Assembly (NCBI RefSeq): GCF_041679265.1
Contig: NZ_JBGFSM010000007.1
Span: forward strand, 62,001-126,000
DNA length: 64,000 nucleotides
Source of the DNA: Autumnicola sp041679265
Lineage (GTDB): Bacteria; Bacteroidota; Bacteroidia; Flavobacteriales; Flavobacteriaceae
Direction of reading: 5' to 3'
This document shows, piece by piece, positions 45,529-53,762 of the stretch. The position numbers were made by a program, and so were the translations under genes. Below the pieces are notes generated by a model, which was not told the DNA's origin, ran no database searches, and saw only the letters and a list, made by a program, of their open reading frames with translations. Positions within the stretch are counted from its first letter, which is position 1, and every line of letters starts with the position of its first letter.

Positions 45529-45635
45529 AATAATTCAATTCTAAGATAATTTTTCTGAACAAATCTTAATTTGCACCGGTTTTTACGTTGTAACAGCTTT
45601 TTAATTTTCGTATTTTTCGGAATAAATCCTGAAAA

Positions 45636-46331
45636 ATGATTCGAAAAACTGTAGAAAATGTACAGGAAGCCCTCCGCGGAGTTAAAGATGGAATGACCAT
45701 GATGCTGGGCGGCTTTGGCCTTAGCGGTATTCCTGAAAATGCCATTTCAGAACTGGTGCGGCTTAATGTTAAAAATCTTACCTGTATTTCCAATAACGCA
45801 GGGGTAGACGATTTTGGCCTGGGGCTTCTCCTTCATAAAAAACAAATCGATAAAATGGTTTCCTCTTATGTGGGGGAAAATGCGGAATTTGAAAGGCAGA
45901 TGCTTAGCGGAGAGTTGGACGTAGAGCTAATTCCGCAGGGAACACTTGCCGCCAGGTGCCAGGCTGCACAACAGGGTTACCCAGCCATATTTACTCCCGC
46001 GGGATACGGAACTGAAGTAGCCGAGGGTAAAGAAACCCGAGAATTCAACGGGAAACATTATGTGCTGGAAATGGCTTTTAAAGCAGATTTTTCTTTCGTA
46101 AAAGCATGGAAAGGTGACAAGGCCGGAAATCTTATTTTTAAAGGAACTGCCAGGAATTTCAATCCGCTAATGTGCGGTGCGGCAACAGTTACTGTTGCTG
46201 AGGTGGAAGAACTTGTTGAACCTGGAGAACTTGATCCTAACCAGATCCATATTCCCGGTATTTTCGTTCAGCGAATTTTCCAGGGAGAAAAGTATGAAAA
46301 GAGGATAGAGAAGAAAACGGTACGTTTATAA
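45636..46331 (+). CDS. scoA: 3-oxoacid CoA-transferase subunit A
   Basis: 231 residues. GMTMMLGGFGLSGIPENAI and NAGVDDFGLGLLL are the alpha-subunit signature, and RQMLSGELDVELIPQGTLAARC the CoA-transferase signature. With ScoB it moves CoA from succinyl-CoA to acetoacetate or similar ketoacids. The subunit B gene is separated from it by a four-helix-bundle cassette. Confidence 0.93.
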   Translation: MIRKTVENVQEALRGVKDGMTMMLGGFGLSGIPENAISELVRLNVKNLTCISNNAGVDDFGLGLLLHKKQIDKMVSSYVGENAEFERQMLSGELDVELIPQGTLAARCQAAQQGYPAIFTPAGYGTEVAEGKETREFNGKHYVLEMAFKADFSFVKAWKGDKAGNLIFKGTARNFNPLMCGAATVTVAEVEELVEPGELDPNQIHIPGIFVQRIFQGEKYEKRIEKKTVRL

Positions 46332-46363
46332 ATTTGAAGATTAATTAATGTGTTAATGTGAAG
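46332..46363. repeat. Left octamer array of the scoA-scoB cassette
   Basis: Four 8-bp units (ATTTGAAG at 46332, ATTAATTA at 46340, ATGTGTTA at 46348, ATGTGAAG at 46356) run from the base after the scoA stop codon to the base before the cassette gene's ATG. The inverted partner is at 46717-46748. Confidence 0.65.
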
Positions 46364-46726
46364 ATGAATCCTGCTAAGGAAAATCTTATTTTGAAGTTAA
46401 GTTTCGAGTTCTCTTTGGGAATAATTGCATTTTCCGAAAAGTTGAGAGAACATAAAAAATATGAAATGGCTTCTCAAATCTTTAGAAGTGGAACTTCTAT
46501 TGGTGCTAATGTACATGAAGCGCAAAATGCTGAAAGTAGGGCAGATTTTATTCATAAGTGCAAAATAGCCGCAAAAGAAGCTGATGAAGTTTTGTACTGG
46601 CTGCTGCTCTGCGAAAAATCTGAATTTTATTCTAGACCAGGCCAGTTACTGTTTGATCAGTTAAAATCTATTACTCTCATTCTATCGAAAATAATTTCAA
46701 GTAGTAAAAAGAAATCAGCAAATTGA
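46364..46726 (+). CDS. Four-helix-bundle protein (S23/IVP family) between scoA and scoB
   Basis: 120 residues from the ATG at 46364 (a GTG at 46358 is in the flanking array and less likely). The family core ASQIFRSGTSIGANVHEAQ and KCKIAAKEADEVLYWLLL is well conserved and the frame is intact. Four amphipathic helices would form a bundle that oligomerises. Relatives lie within 23S rRNA intervening sequences, and Avd of diversity-generating retroelements shares the fold; they have no established enzymatic role. It is co-directional with scoA and scoB and surrounded by inverted octamer arrays. Confidence 0.9.
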   Translation: MNPAKENLILKLSFEFSLGIIAFSEKLREHKKYEMASQIFRSGTSIGANVHEAQNAESRADFIHKCKIAAKEADEVLYWLLLCEKSEFYSRPGQLLFDQLKSITLILSKIISSSKKKSAN

Positions 46727-46748
46727 CACATTTTCAAATCTCCTAATT
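46717..46748. repeat. Right octamer array of the scoA-scoB cassette (inverted)
   Basis: Four 8-bp units (AGCAAATT, GACACATT, TTCAAATC, TCCTAATT) from 46717. TTCAAAT, ACACAT and TAATT are reverse complements of parts of the left array. The array includes the cassette gene's stop and ends 8 bases before the scoB ATG. Confidence 0.6.
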
Positions 46749-46756
46749 AGAAAAAG

Positions 46757-47410
46757 ATGTTAAACAAAGAAGGAATAGCAAAACGTATAGCAAAAGAAGT
46801 TAAGGACGGATATTATGTAAACCTCGGAATTGGCATTCCTACGCTGGTGGCTAATTTTGTTCGGGATGATATAGAAGTTGAATTCCAGAGCGAAAATGGC
46901 ATTTTGGGAATGGGGCCTTTTCCTGTGGAGGGTACAGAGGATTCCGATTTAATTAATGCCGGAAAGCAAACCATTACCGCCTTGCCCGGCGCCAGCTTTT
47001 TTGATTCTGCCACAAGCTTCGGGATGATTCGCGGCCAGCATGTAGATTTAACCATTCTCGGCGCTATGGAAGTAGCCGAAAATGGGGACATCGCCAACTG
47101 GAAGATCCCGGGAAAAATGGTTAAAGGTATGGGCGGCGCTATGGATTTAGTGGCTTCCGCAGAAAATATTATCGTGGCCATGATGCATACCAACAGGGCA
47201 GGAGAATCAAAATTGCTGAAACGCTGCAGCCTTCCGCTCACCGGTGTGGGCTGTGTAACCAAAATTGTGACTAACCTTGCGGTAATAGAAGTAACTAAAG
47301 AAGGTTTCAAGTTACTTGAAAGGGCTCCCGGTGTTTCTGTGGAAGACATTAAAAAGGCTACAGAGGGCAAACTGATAGCAGAAGGGGAAATTCCTGAAAT
47401 GCAGTTGTAA
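46757..47410 (+). CDS. scoB: 3-oxoacid CoA-transferase subunit B
   Basis: 217 residues. FQSENGILGMGPFP holds the catalytic Glu (SENG) that forms the CoA thioester, and LGIGIPTLVANF and GGAMDLVASAENIIV are subunit-B sequences. Acts as a heterodimer or heterotetramer with ScoA. It is read in the same direction as scoA, so the two are probably still one transcript despite the insert. Confidence 0.94.
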   Translation: MLNKEGIAKRIAKEVKDGYYVNLGIGIPTLVANFVRDDIEVEFQSENGILGMGPFPVEGTEDSDLINAGKQTITALPGASFFDSATSFGMIRGQHVDLTILGAMEVAENGDIANWKIPGKMVKGMGGAMDLVASAENIIVAMMHTNRAGESKLLKRCSLPLTGVGCVTKIVTNLAVIEVTKEGFKLLERAPGVSVEDIKKATEGKLIAEGEIPEMQL

Positions 47411-47501
47411 ATTTTCCTGGTTGGAATGTTCAAAGAGGGCCTGCAAAGTTTTTTCAATTCAAAAGTAGCAAGGTAAAATTTTTAAGTCCAGCTTCAGGCG
47501 T

Positions 47502-48212
47502 TTAGATGCTGGTTATTTCTTCAGGAGAAAGTAGTTTTTCACGGCGGAATTTCAACACAATCTGGGCAATGGCAATTACATCTTTTTCGCAATAAGTAAT
47601 GATTCGCGGCAATTCGTTATTGTAATAGCAGTTTCTAACCTGTTTTCCGTCAATATCATCTTTAGGGGTAGGGATGCCAAGAATATTGGTAAGCAATTTT
47701 AAGGAGGTAAAATGTTTATAATCACCAAATTTCCATAACTCCATCGTGTCTAAATGAGCAACTTCCCATGGCTTTTTGCCTGAAAGGTGCAGCTTTGGCG
47801 GTAAAGCAACCTCATTTATAATCATTCTCCTGGCAATGTAAGGGAAGTCGAATTCCTTGCCGTTATGGGCGCACATAACATGCTCCGGTTTATTGAAATG
47901 GGTGTTTAATAATGCTGAAAAATCCTGAAGCAGTTGTTTCTCATCTCCATGAAAAGTAGTGGTGCGGAAGTTTCTCTTACCTTCTTTTATTTTGAAGTGC
48001 CCTACAGAAATACAGATTATTTTTCCAAACTCTGCCCATATTCCCGCGCGTTCATAAAATTCTGCCGGAGTAAATTCTTCTTTCCGCTGGTAGCGGGTTT
48101 TTTCTTCCCACAACAACTGTTTTTCTTCCGGCAAATTCAGAAAAGATTCTTCTTCAGGAACGGTTTCTATGTCCAGGAAAAGTATATGTTCAAGATTGAT
48201 TTTTTCCAGCAC
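47502..48212 (-). CDS. 3'-5' exonuclease, DnaQ/PolB-like
   Basis: 236 residues, GTG start at 48212 (no ATG precedes the first motif). Exo I is LFLDIETVP (Asp14, Glu16), Exo II is in VMCAHNGKEFDFPYIARR, and Exo III is around YCEKDVIAI with its Asp; these are DEDD-type metal ligands. Relatives are predicted PolB-like 3'-5' exonucleases. Its start overlaps the end of the serine hydrolase gene by 23 bases, so they are probably one transcript. Confidence 0.85.
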   Translation of the reverse strand: MLEKINLEHILFLDIETVPEEESFLNLPEEKQLLWEEKTRYQRKEEFTPAEFYERAGIWAEFGKIICISVGHFKIKEGKRNFRTTTFHGDEKQLLQDFSALLNTHFNKPEHVMCAHNGKEFDFPYIARRMIINEVALPPKLHLSGKKPWEVAHLDTMELWKFGDYKHFTSLKLLTNILGIPTPKDDIDGKQVRNCYYNNELPRIITYCEKDVIAIAQIVLKFRREKLLSPEEITSI

Positions 48213-49350
48213 TTTTCAACATTTTGTACGTTTCATCAATATACATAAAGAAATCGGGGGAATGTATTGCGCCTTCTTCTTTTCTAATAAGATCCTGGCC
48301 AAGCCTCACAATAATCAAATCATCTTCAGGAATTACAATCACATACTGCCCGCGGATGCCGCGCATGTAAAAAATTTCTTTGTCCCGGTAATCGCTAAGC
48401 CAGAAGCCGTAGCCATACTGCGGGCTATCTGCAAACCTTGGGTGTATGGATTTGGATACAAAAGCAGAATCCAGCACTTGCTTTCCGTTCCACTTTCCAT
48501 AATTTTTATATAGCTTCCCAAATCGGGCAAAATCCCTGGCGTTGGATGCAATGCAGCAATAGGCTTTTTCCATCCCGCTCTTCCTGCTATCAAGCTGCCA
48601 TAAAGCATCATCTTTCATTCCTAATGTTTTCCAGTAGCTTTGGCTCAGGTATTCAGATAGGGACATTCCCGTGGCCTTTTCTATGACCATTCCTAAAAGC
48701 TCGATATTGCCACTGAGGTATTTAAATTCCTCTCCGGGTTTCTCCACTACCTTCAGGTTTAAAATAAGCTCCCTTATATTATCATCAAAATACGTCCTGG
48801 CGGTCATCCCAAAAGGGTTGTAGTAATCTTCTTTCCAGTTCAAACCGGAAGCCATAGAAGCCAGGTCTCCAACTTTTAAAGAGGAATCAAACTGAGGGAA
48901 AAAATCAGCCACCGGCTGGGAAAGGCTTTTAATATAACCTTCCATAATTGCTTTTCCCAATAAAGCCGAGACAATGCTTTTAGCCATTGAAAAGGAATTG
49001 GTTTTGGAAGAAGGGCCGTAATCCTGATAGTATTTCTCAAACCAGATGCTGTCATTTTTAATGATAAGAAAAGCAGCCGTACCCAATTCTTCATTTAGTT
49101 CTTCCAGTTTTTCAGTGGCTTCAACTTTGTTATAATTCTTATGCTCAGGCCAGGACTGCGGTTCATTGGAAGCTGCAATTTTTCTATTTTCAAATTCCGG
49201 GTAATCATCAATATATGCGGTTTTATGGCCCTGCAGGTAAGTTACCTGGATTCCCCTGAGCAAATAGTCATACCCAAGCAGGTGAAGAAGCAACACTGCT
49301 GCCAAAACAAATCCTACTATAAAAACTATAATTTTAAGAAGCTTTTTCAT
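48190..49350 (-). CDS. Serine hydrolase, class C beta-lactamase/PBP-like
   Basis: 386 residues. An N-terminal membrane or signal segment (about 5-23) anchors it in or through the inner membrane. The catalytic SMAK (Ser121, Lys124), YLSGN (YxN), and a late RGIRGQYVI in place of the usual KTG/HTG are those of family S12-like hydrolases. Many flavobacterial relatives are esterases or peptidases of unknown substrate. Sits next to ogt. Confidence 0.88.
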   Translation of the reverse strand: MKKLLKIIVFIVGFVLAAVLLLHLLGYDYLLRGIQVTYLQGHKTAYIDDYPEFENRKIAASNEPQSWPEHKNYNKVEATEKLEELNEELGTAAFLIIKNDSIWFEKYYQDYGPSSKTNSFSMAKSIVSALLGKAIMEGYIKSLSQPVADFFPQFDSSLKVGDLASMASGLNWKEDYYNPFGMTARTYFDDNIRELILNLKVVEKPGEEFKYLSGNIELLGMVIEKATGMSLSEYLSQSYWKTLGMKDDALWQLDSRKSGMEKAYCCIASNARDFARFGKLYKNYGKWNGKQVLDSAFVSKSIHPRFADSPQYGYGFWLSDYRDKEIFYMRGIRGQYVIVIPEDDLIIVRLGQDLIRKEEGAIHSPDFFMYIDETYKMLKSAGKNQS

Positions 49351-49359
49351 TTGAAAATT

Positions 49360-49833
49360 TTAAAAAAGCGATTGTTGCAAAGGTGGATTTTCATGTTCCA
49401 ACAGCCATTTTTTCCTATGAAGGCCGCCCGCATATCCGGTTAGAGAACCATCGCTGCCAATTACGCGATGACACGGGATAACAATCCAGAGCGGATTTTT
49501 CCCGTTTGCTGAAGCGACCGCTCTTATTGCTTTTACATCGCCTAACTGTCTGGACAATTCCTGGTAAGACCATGTTTTTCCAAAAGGGATCTCTTGCAGC
49601 GCTTTCCACACTTTCCTCTGAAAACTGGTTCCGGAAGGATTCAGTTTGAGGCTGAAGTTTTTGCGTTTTCCCTCAAAATATTCATTTAGCTGAAGAATTG
49701 CAGGTAAAAGGACTTCAGGAATATTAGGAGTAAATTCTTTTTCTTCCTCAAGAATTTTAATTTCTGAAATACCATTTTCATCTCCTCTAACTTCAGCTAA
49801 ACCAAGAGGAGTTTTAAGTATCGCTGTCTTCAT
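49360..49833 (-). CDS. ogt: Methylated-DNA--[protein]-cysteine S-methyltransferase
   Basis: 157 residues from the ATG at 49833; the frame is open much further upstream but that part lies inside the CNNM gene. KVWKALQEIPFGKTWSYQEL and the acceptor IPCHRVIGSDGSLTGYAGG (Cys121) are the MGMT signature. It repairs O6-methylguanine by a suicide transfer. Its first 20 bases overlap the end of the CNNM gene. Confidence 0.93.
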   Translation of the reverse strand: MKTAILKTPLGLAEVRGDENGISEIKILEEEKEFTPNIPEVLLPAILQLNEYFEGKRKNFSLKLNPSGTSFQRKVWKALQEIPFGKTWSYQELSRQLGDVKAIRAVASANGKNPLWIVIPCHRVIGSDGSLTGYAGGLHRKKWLLEHENPPLQQSLF

Positions 49834-50911
49834 TCTCTTTATCATCCTGTTTTTTCTGTTGCATGAGGCCAAGCCTTTCTGCACGCTTTTCCCAATTTTT
49901 CCTGGCCAGCACCTGCATATCTTCAATATTGTCACTCTCATCCATAATTTCAAGGCCCAGCAGGGTTTCAATGATATCTTCCATGGTAACAAGGCCCACA
50001 GTATTGCCATATTCATCTACCACCATAGAAATATGGGTTCTCTTCTGAACATAGATTTCAAAGAGCTCAGGAATAGGTGTGTGGGCATCGGTAACCGAAA
50101 TATCTCGCTTTAAGGAGCTTAAAGGTTCCTGCCCTTTTTCTTCAATCATTTGCTCCAGCACATCATCTTTAAGGATAAACCCGGTAATGTTATTCGATTT
50201 TTCCTTGTACACCGGGATGCGTGAAAATTTGAGGTTTTTGTGATTATCGTGAAAAGCTTCAATGGTGGTGGCTTCATCTTCAGTAACCGCCACAGAAAAA
50301 GGCGTCATTACATCTTTGGCCTTGACCGATTTAAAGACGAGCAGGTTTTTAATTACCGTGGTTTCGCTTTCTTCAAAAACCCCTTCTTCTTCCGCTGCGT
50401 CTGTAATGGCGGCAAATTCTTCCTTGCTCATGGAATGTACATGGGCAGATTTGCCAATTAAGCGCGTGGTAAGCATCATAAGCCAGAGGATACCGGTATA
50501 CTTCAGCGGGAATATCATTATTTTAAGTGCCTTTGCTGTAAAATTGCCGAGAGATTTCCAGTAGGTAGCACCAATAGTTTTCGGGATAATTTCAGAAAGG
50601 ATAAGAATAGCAAGCGTCATAATCCCAGAAACTATTGCAACGGCGTTGCTGCCGTCTCCAAAAGTTTTTTCGGCCTGTACACCTACCAGGATTGCCCCCA
50701 CGGTATGTGCAACAGTATTTACGGTAAGAATGGCAATAAGAGGTTTATCGATATCCTGTTTAAAATTGGAAAGGGTATTCGCATACTTCTTGCCTTCCTT
50801 CGTTTTAATTTTAATATAGGAGGGTGTAAAACTAAGCAGTGCGGCTTCCAGAACAGAACACATAAATGAAAAGAAAATGGATAGGAATGCAAAGGTGAGA
50901 AGTAAACCCAT
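49814..50911 (-). CDS. CNNM/CBS-domain membrane protein (HlyC/CorC-like)
   Basis: 365 residues. Four membrane segments in the DUF21 (CNNM) domain (LLTFAFLSIFFSFMCSVLEAALLSF to ILWLMMLTTRLI) are followed by two CBS domains (MTPFSVAVTEDEATTIEAF; HISMVVDEYGNTVGLVTMEDIIETLLG). The usual C-terminal transporter-associated domain is absent, and the tail is charged. Family members move magnesium or cobalt or sense them. Confidence 0.9.
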   Translation of the reverse strand: MGLLLTFAFLSIFFSFMCSVLEAALLSFTPSYIKIKTKEGKKYANTLSNFKQDIDKPLIAILTVNTVAHTVGAILVGVQAEKTFGDGSNAVAIVSGIMTLAILILSEIIPKTIGATYWKSLGNFTAKALKIMIFPLKYTGILWLMMLTTRLIGKSAHVHSMSKEEFAAITDAAEEEGVFEESETTVIKNLLVFKSVKAKDVMTPFSVAVTEDEATTIEAFHDNHKNLKFSRIPVYKEKSNNITGFILKDDVLEQMIEEKGQEPLSSLKRDISVTDAHTPIPELFEIYVQKRTHISMVVDEYGNTVGLVTMEDIIETLLGLEIMDESDNIEDMQVLARKNWEKRAERLGLMQQKKQDDKENEDSDT

Positions 50912-50996
50912 GTTTAAATTTAGAAGTTTTAATCCTCTAAGTTATACATTCTGCTTTCAAATTCTTTCAAAGAAAATATAAAAAAGGAGCAAAAGA

Positions 50997-51587
50997 TTAT
51001 AAGCTTGCGGTTTTTTCAGATTCATGACGAGGCCCGGTAACAATTTCCTTTTGGATCATGAAATCTGTTAGTTCCTGGGTAAAATCATCCAGGTCCTGTA
51101 TGGGCTGTCTTAAAAACAGGCTGATTTCTTTTAATTCCCGCTCATCCAAATTTGGATGATCCAGCAGGATATTGAGCCCCTGTATCTGGCTGATGGACTG
51201 CCTTACCTTATGATTGGTGATAAAAAGCATTTCTTCCACCACCTCCATTCTCTGTTTTTTGTAGTTGTTGTGTTTTTCTGAAAGAGAACGGTAGCGCAGC
51301 CCAATAAGGCAGGAAGCCCAGATACAAAAAACCGAAATAATGCGGTCGGAATACACCGAATTTTCATGGATGATGTCCCTGAAGAGATACACATTCAAGA
51401 GGATTAAAAATGTTGAAACCAGCGAACATAGTAAAATTACTTTCTTCTCCTGGTTAAAAACGATGGTAATAGAAGTAAGGTACAAGGCACCAATGGCAGT
51501 ACCAGGCGGGATATAGCAATCAATAATAAAAACAATAATAATAATACTAATTGCAGCTACAGCGCGGGTAAAAAAAGAATTGGTCAT
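50997..51587 (-). CDS. Membrane protein with histidine-kinase-like DHp segment, no ATPase domain
   Basis: 196 residues from the ATG at 51587. An ATG at 51623 is in frame, but it lies in the loop-proximal part of a terminator hairpin, so I chose the inner one. Four membrane segments (about 10-25, 31-45, 49-68, 83-97) are followed by a helical pair with FITNHKVRQSISQIQGL, which resembles the DHp phospho-acceptor of sensor kinases (His126). The protein ends about 65 residues later, without the HATPase domain. It may be a phosphotransfer or regulatory fragment. Confidence 0.7.
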   Translation of the reverse strand: MTNSFFTRAVAAISIIIIVFIIDCYIPPGTAIGALYLTSITIVFNQEKKVILLCSLVSTFLILLNVYLFRDIIHENSVYSDRIISVFCIWASCLIGLRYRSLSEKHNNYKKQRMEVVEEMLFITNHKVRQSISQIQGLNILLDHPNLDERELKEISLFLRQPIQDLDDFTQELTDFMIQKEIVTGPRHESEKTASL

Positions 51588-51605
51588 TTTTTGAGGCTTT
51601 AAAAA

Positions 51606-51635
51606 CCCTGAAGTGGTAGCCATACCACTTCAGGG
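51606..51635 (-). terminator. Terminator after the 51646-52134 gene
   Basis: A 13-bp perfect inverted repeat (51606-51618 and 51623-51635, CCCTGAAGTGGTA and its complement) with a 4-base loop. On the minus strand it lies 11 bases after the stop of the upstream gene and is followed by a run of five T. It covers the upstream in-frame ATG at 51623 of the next gene. Confidence 0.85.
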
Positions 51636-51645
51636 AGGTAAAAAA

Positions 51646-52134
51646 TTATGCGGAAAGGTTCATGTGGATTAATTTTTCCCACCTTTCTGCCAGGAACAGC
51701 CTTGCTGCCATATCTGAAGATTCCGGGCCGTCTTCATCATAAAAAAGAATTTCCGCAACCTTATCTTTTCCATGATTTTCCAGAAGTTCTATGCTAATTT
51801 GAATAATCCTTTCACGCCCCCTGGAACGATCGGCATTAGGAACAGCTTTCTTTAAGATCTTGCTGTTATCTATTTTAGACAGATCAATGATGTCATACTG
51901 CATATTATTTTCAGGCTCAATAATTACAAGTTTCCTGGCCTGAGCATCCAGCCCTAATAACAGGCTATTTGAAATTTCTATATAGTCATATTTCAAATTT
52001 TGGGTAGAACCAATTTCATTTAATTTTTTCATGCGTTTCTTGTCCTTGTGGTTTTGCATCCAAATTGCATAAAGAATTGGTCCTACAAACAGCAGCAGCA
52101 GTGTGCTGCCAATAATAATTGATGGTGTATCCAT
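51646..52134 (-). CDS. Small membrane-anchored hypothetical protein
   Basis: 162 residues. One N-terminal membrane segment (about 7-24) is followed by a basic stretch NHKDKKRMKKLNEI and a soluble, charged domain (DIIDLSKIDNSKILKKAV). No recognised family. A strong terminator follows, so it is probably the end of its transcript; the upstream gene (52258-52614) is 123 bases away. Confidence 0.68.
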   Translation of the reverse strand: MDTPSIIIGSTLLLLFVGPILYAIWMQNHKDKKRMKKLNEIGSTQNLKYDYIEISNSLLLGLDAQARKLVIIEPENNMQYDIIDLSKIDNSKILKKAVPNADRSRGRERIIQISIELLENHGKDKVAEILFYDEDGPESSDMAARLFLAERWEKLIHMNLSA

Positions 52135-52257
52135 TTTTAAAATAATTTTGGTGAAGAATTGCCGGCAGGGCTTTCATCATGTGTTATTAACAGCATTAAT
52201 TTAGCCTGCACATACGGCTTTTGCCGCACGGCCTTAAGAATCAGCTATAAGATCTTA

Positions 52258-52614
52258 TCACCAAAAAAAGTTAAATGGAAAAATTTGCAGTTCCAGAAGG
52301 TTCTTTAGATTCAGGAGATAAACCCAGGAATCATAATCTGCAGAAGTTTCTTCGGAAAGTAGTTTGTATTGAAAGCCTTCCTGAAGGTAAGCTGTCCCGG
52401 CCAACAGATCTTCGATAATTGAAGATGCCGGTTCTGCACTTAGCTCTTCCAGAAACACCGCCTGCCGGTTTTGATCGCCTTGGAGATAACTATAATCCCT
52501 GGAATCAAGATCTACGGAATTTAATGGAATAACAACAGTATCTGCATGGCTACTCAAGCTGTAAAGCAAGGCCAGCAAAAATAAAAGCAGACTATTTAAC
52601 TCCCTGAATTTCAC
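52258..52614 (-). CDS. Small exported hypothetical protein
   Basis: 118 residues. A signal peptide (LLLFLLALLYSLSSHA) is followed by an Asp/Glu-rich small domain (VVIPLNSVDLDSRDYSYLQG). No motif is recognised. A TAnnTTTG box (52619-52626) lies only 4 bases before its ATG, supporting a nearly leaderless transcript and the start chosen here. Confidence 0.65.
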   Translation of the reverse strand: MKFRELNSLLLFLLALLYSLSSHADTVVIPLNSVDLDSRDYSYLQGDQNRQAVFLEELSAEPASSIIEDLLAGTAYLQEGFQYKLLSEETSADYDSWVYLLNLKNLLELQIFPFNFFW

Positions 52615-52618
52615 TGCA

Positions 52619-52626
52619 CAAATGTA
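52619..52626 (-). promoter_or_regulatory. -7 element of the 52258-52614 gene (near-leaderless)
   Basis: TACATTTG on the minus strand, matching TAnnTTTG, with its last base 4 bases before the start codon at 52614. Confidence 0.45.
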
Positions 52627-52713
52627 CGCAGAAAGTAGATTCGATGTTCAGATTCAGCAAAAAATAACAGTTAATATTTTCACTGAAATTATTCCAGGTA
52701 TTGTTCGTCAATA

Positions 52714-52729
52714 AAACCTGTGAAGGTTT
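52714..52729 (-). terminator. Weak terminator after hemB
   Basis: AAACCT and AGGTTT form a 6-bp stem with a 4-base loop, 7 bases beyond the hemB stop on the minus strand. The T run after it is short, so termination may be partial. Confidence 0.45.
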
Positions 52730-52736
52730 AAATATT

Positions 52737-53720
52737 TCAGGAAATTAATTTCACCGCATCTTTTGCAAAGTAACTGGCGATCATATTGGCGCCGGCACGT
52801 TTAATGGCCGTAAGCTGTTCCAGCATTACGGCGTCATGATCCAGCCAGCCTTTTTCGGCAGCAGCTTTTATCATCGCGTATTCCCCGCTAACCTGGTAAA
52901 CCGCAACGGGCACATTTACGGCATTTTTAATATCCCGTACAATATCGAGATAGCAGAGGCCGGGTTTTACCATCACAATATCGGCACCTTCCTGTATATC
53001 CAAAAGGGTTTCCTTTACCGCTTCATCACGATTGGCGGGATCCATTTGATAAGTTTTTTTGTCTTTTGGAATATCCTGAGCGTCCACAGGGGCCGAATCC
53101 AGGGCATCGCGAAAAGGCCCGTAAAACGCCGAAGCAAATTTTGCGCTGTAGCTCATAATCCCGGTATCATAGAAACCTTCATCTTCCAGGAGGCTTCTCA
53201 TCTCAAAAATGCGGCCGTCCATCATGTCACTCGGTGCTACAAAATCGGCTCCGGCTTTCGCATGAGATAAGGCCATTTCAGCTAAAACCGCGGCAGAATC
53301 ATCATTAAGGATTTTACCATCTGCCACAATTCCGTCATGCCCATAGGAAGAATAAGGATCCAGGGCAACATCTGTCATCACCAGCATTTCGGGTACGGCA
53401 TTTTTTACTGTCTTTACCGCTTTCTGCATCAACCCGTCCGGATTTAGTGCTTCAGTGCCTGCATTGTCTTTTAGATCATCGGGAACTTTTACAAAAAGCA
53501 GGACAGATTTTAATCCAAGGTTCCATAATTCTTTAACTTCTTTCTCGAGCAAATCCAGGCTTACCCGGTAATAATCAGGCATTGAAGCGATTTCTTCCTT
53601 TACGTTTTTTCCCTCCACCACAAAAAGCGGCACAAGAAAATCATTAGGAGTTATGGCAATTTCCCTCACCAGGCTTCTTATGGCTTCATTTGTTCTTAAT
53701 CTTCGGTTTCGTATTAGCAT
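52737..53720 (-). CDS. hemB: Delta-aminolevulinic acid dehydratase
   Basis: 327 residues. SYSAKFASAFYGPF and VMVKPGLCYLD carry the two active-site lysines. The metal-binding segment reads TDVALDPYSSYGHDGI: Asp residues replace the Cys of zinc enzymes, so it should be the magnesium-type enzyme. It condenses two ALA molecules to porphobilinogen. It is the last gene of the minus-strand heme run and follows the four-helix-bundle cassette. Confidence 0.96.
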   Translation of the reverse strand: MLIRNRRLRTNEAIRSLVREIAITPNDFLVPLFVVEGKNVKEEIASMPDYYRVSLDLLEKEVKELWNLGLKSVLLFVKVPDDLKDNAGTEALNPDGLMQKAVKTVKNAVPEMLVMTDVALDPYSSYGHDGIVADGKILNDDSAAVLAEMALSHAKAGADFVAPSDMMDGRIFEMRSLLEDEGFYDTGIMSYSAKFASAFYGPFRDALDSAPVDAQDIPKDKKTYQMDPANRDEAVKETLLDIQEGADIVMVKPGLCYLDIVRDIKNAVNVPVAVYQVSGEYAMIKAAAEKGWLDHDAVMLEQLTAIKRAGANMIASYFAKDAVKLIS

Positions 53721-53723
53721 GGC

Positions 53724-53758
53724 TTTAAGTTATAAGCTTTAAGCTGTAAGCTTCAAGC
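53724..53758. repeat. Left heptamer array of the hemF-hemB cassette
   Basis: Five 7-bp units of the pattern NNTAAGC (starting at 53724: TTTAAGT, TATAAGC, TTTAAGC, TGTAAGC, TTCAAGC). The array lies 3 bases from the hemB start codon and 4 from the stop codon of the cassette gene. The inverted partner is at 54141-54175. Confidence 0.8.
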
Positions 53759-53762
53759 GGTT

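Noticed and set aside
49834..50016. N-terminal extension of ogt
   Set aside because: It lies inside the CNNM gene in another frame; the MGMT homology begins after the ATG at 49833.
51588..51623. Longer start for the DHp-like gene at 51623
   Set aside because: The ATG and following codons lie within a strong terminator hairpin of the upstream gene.
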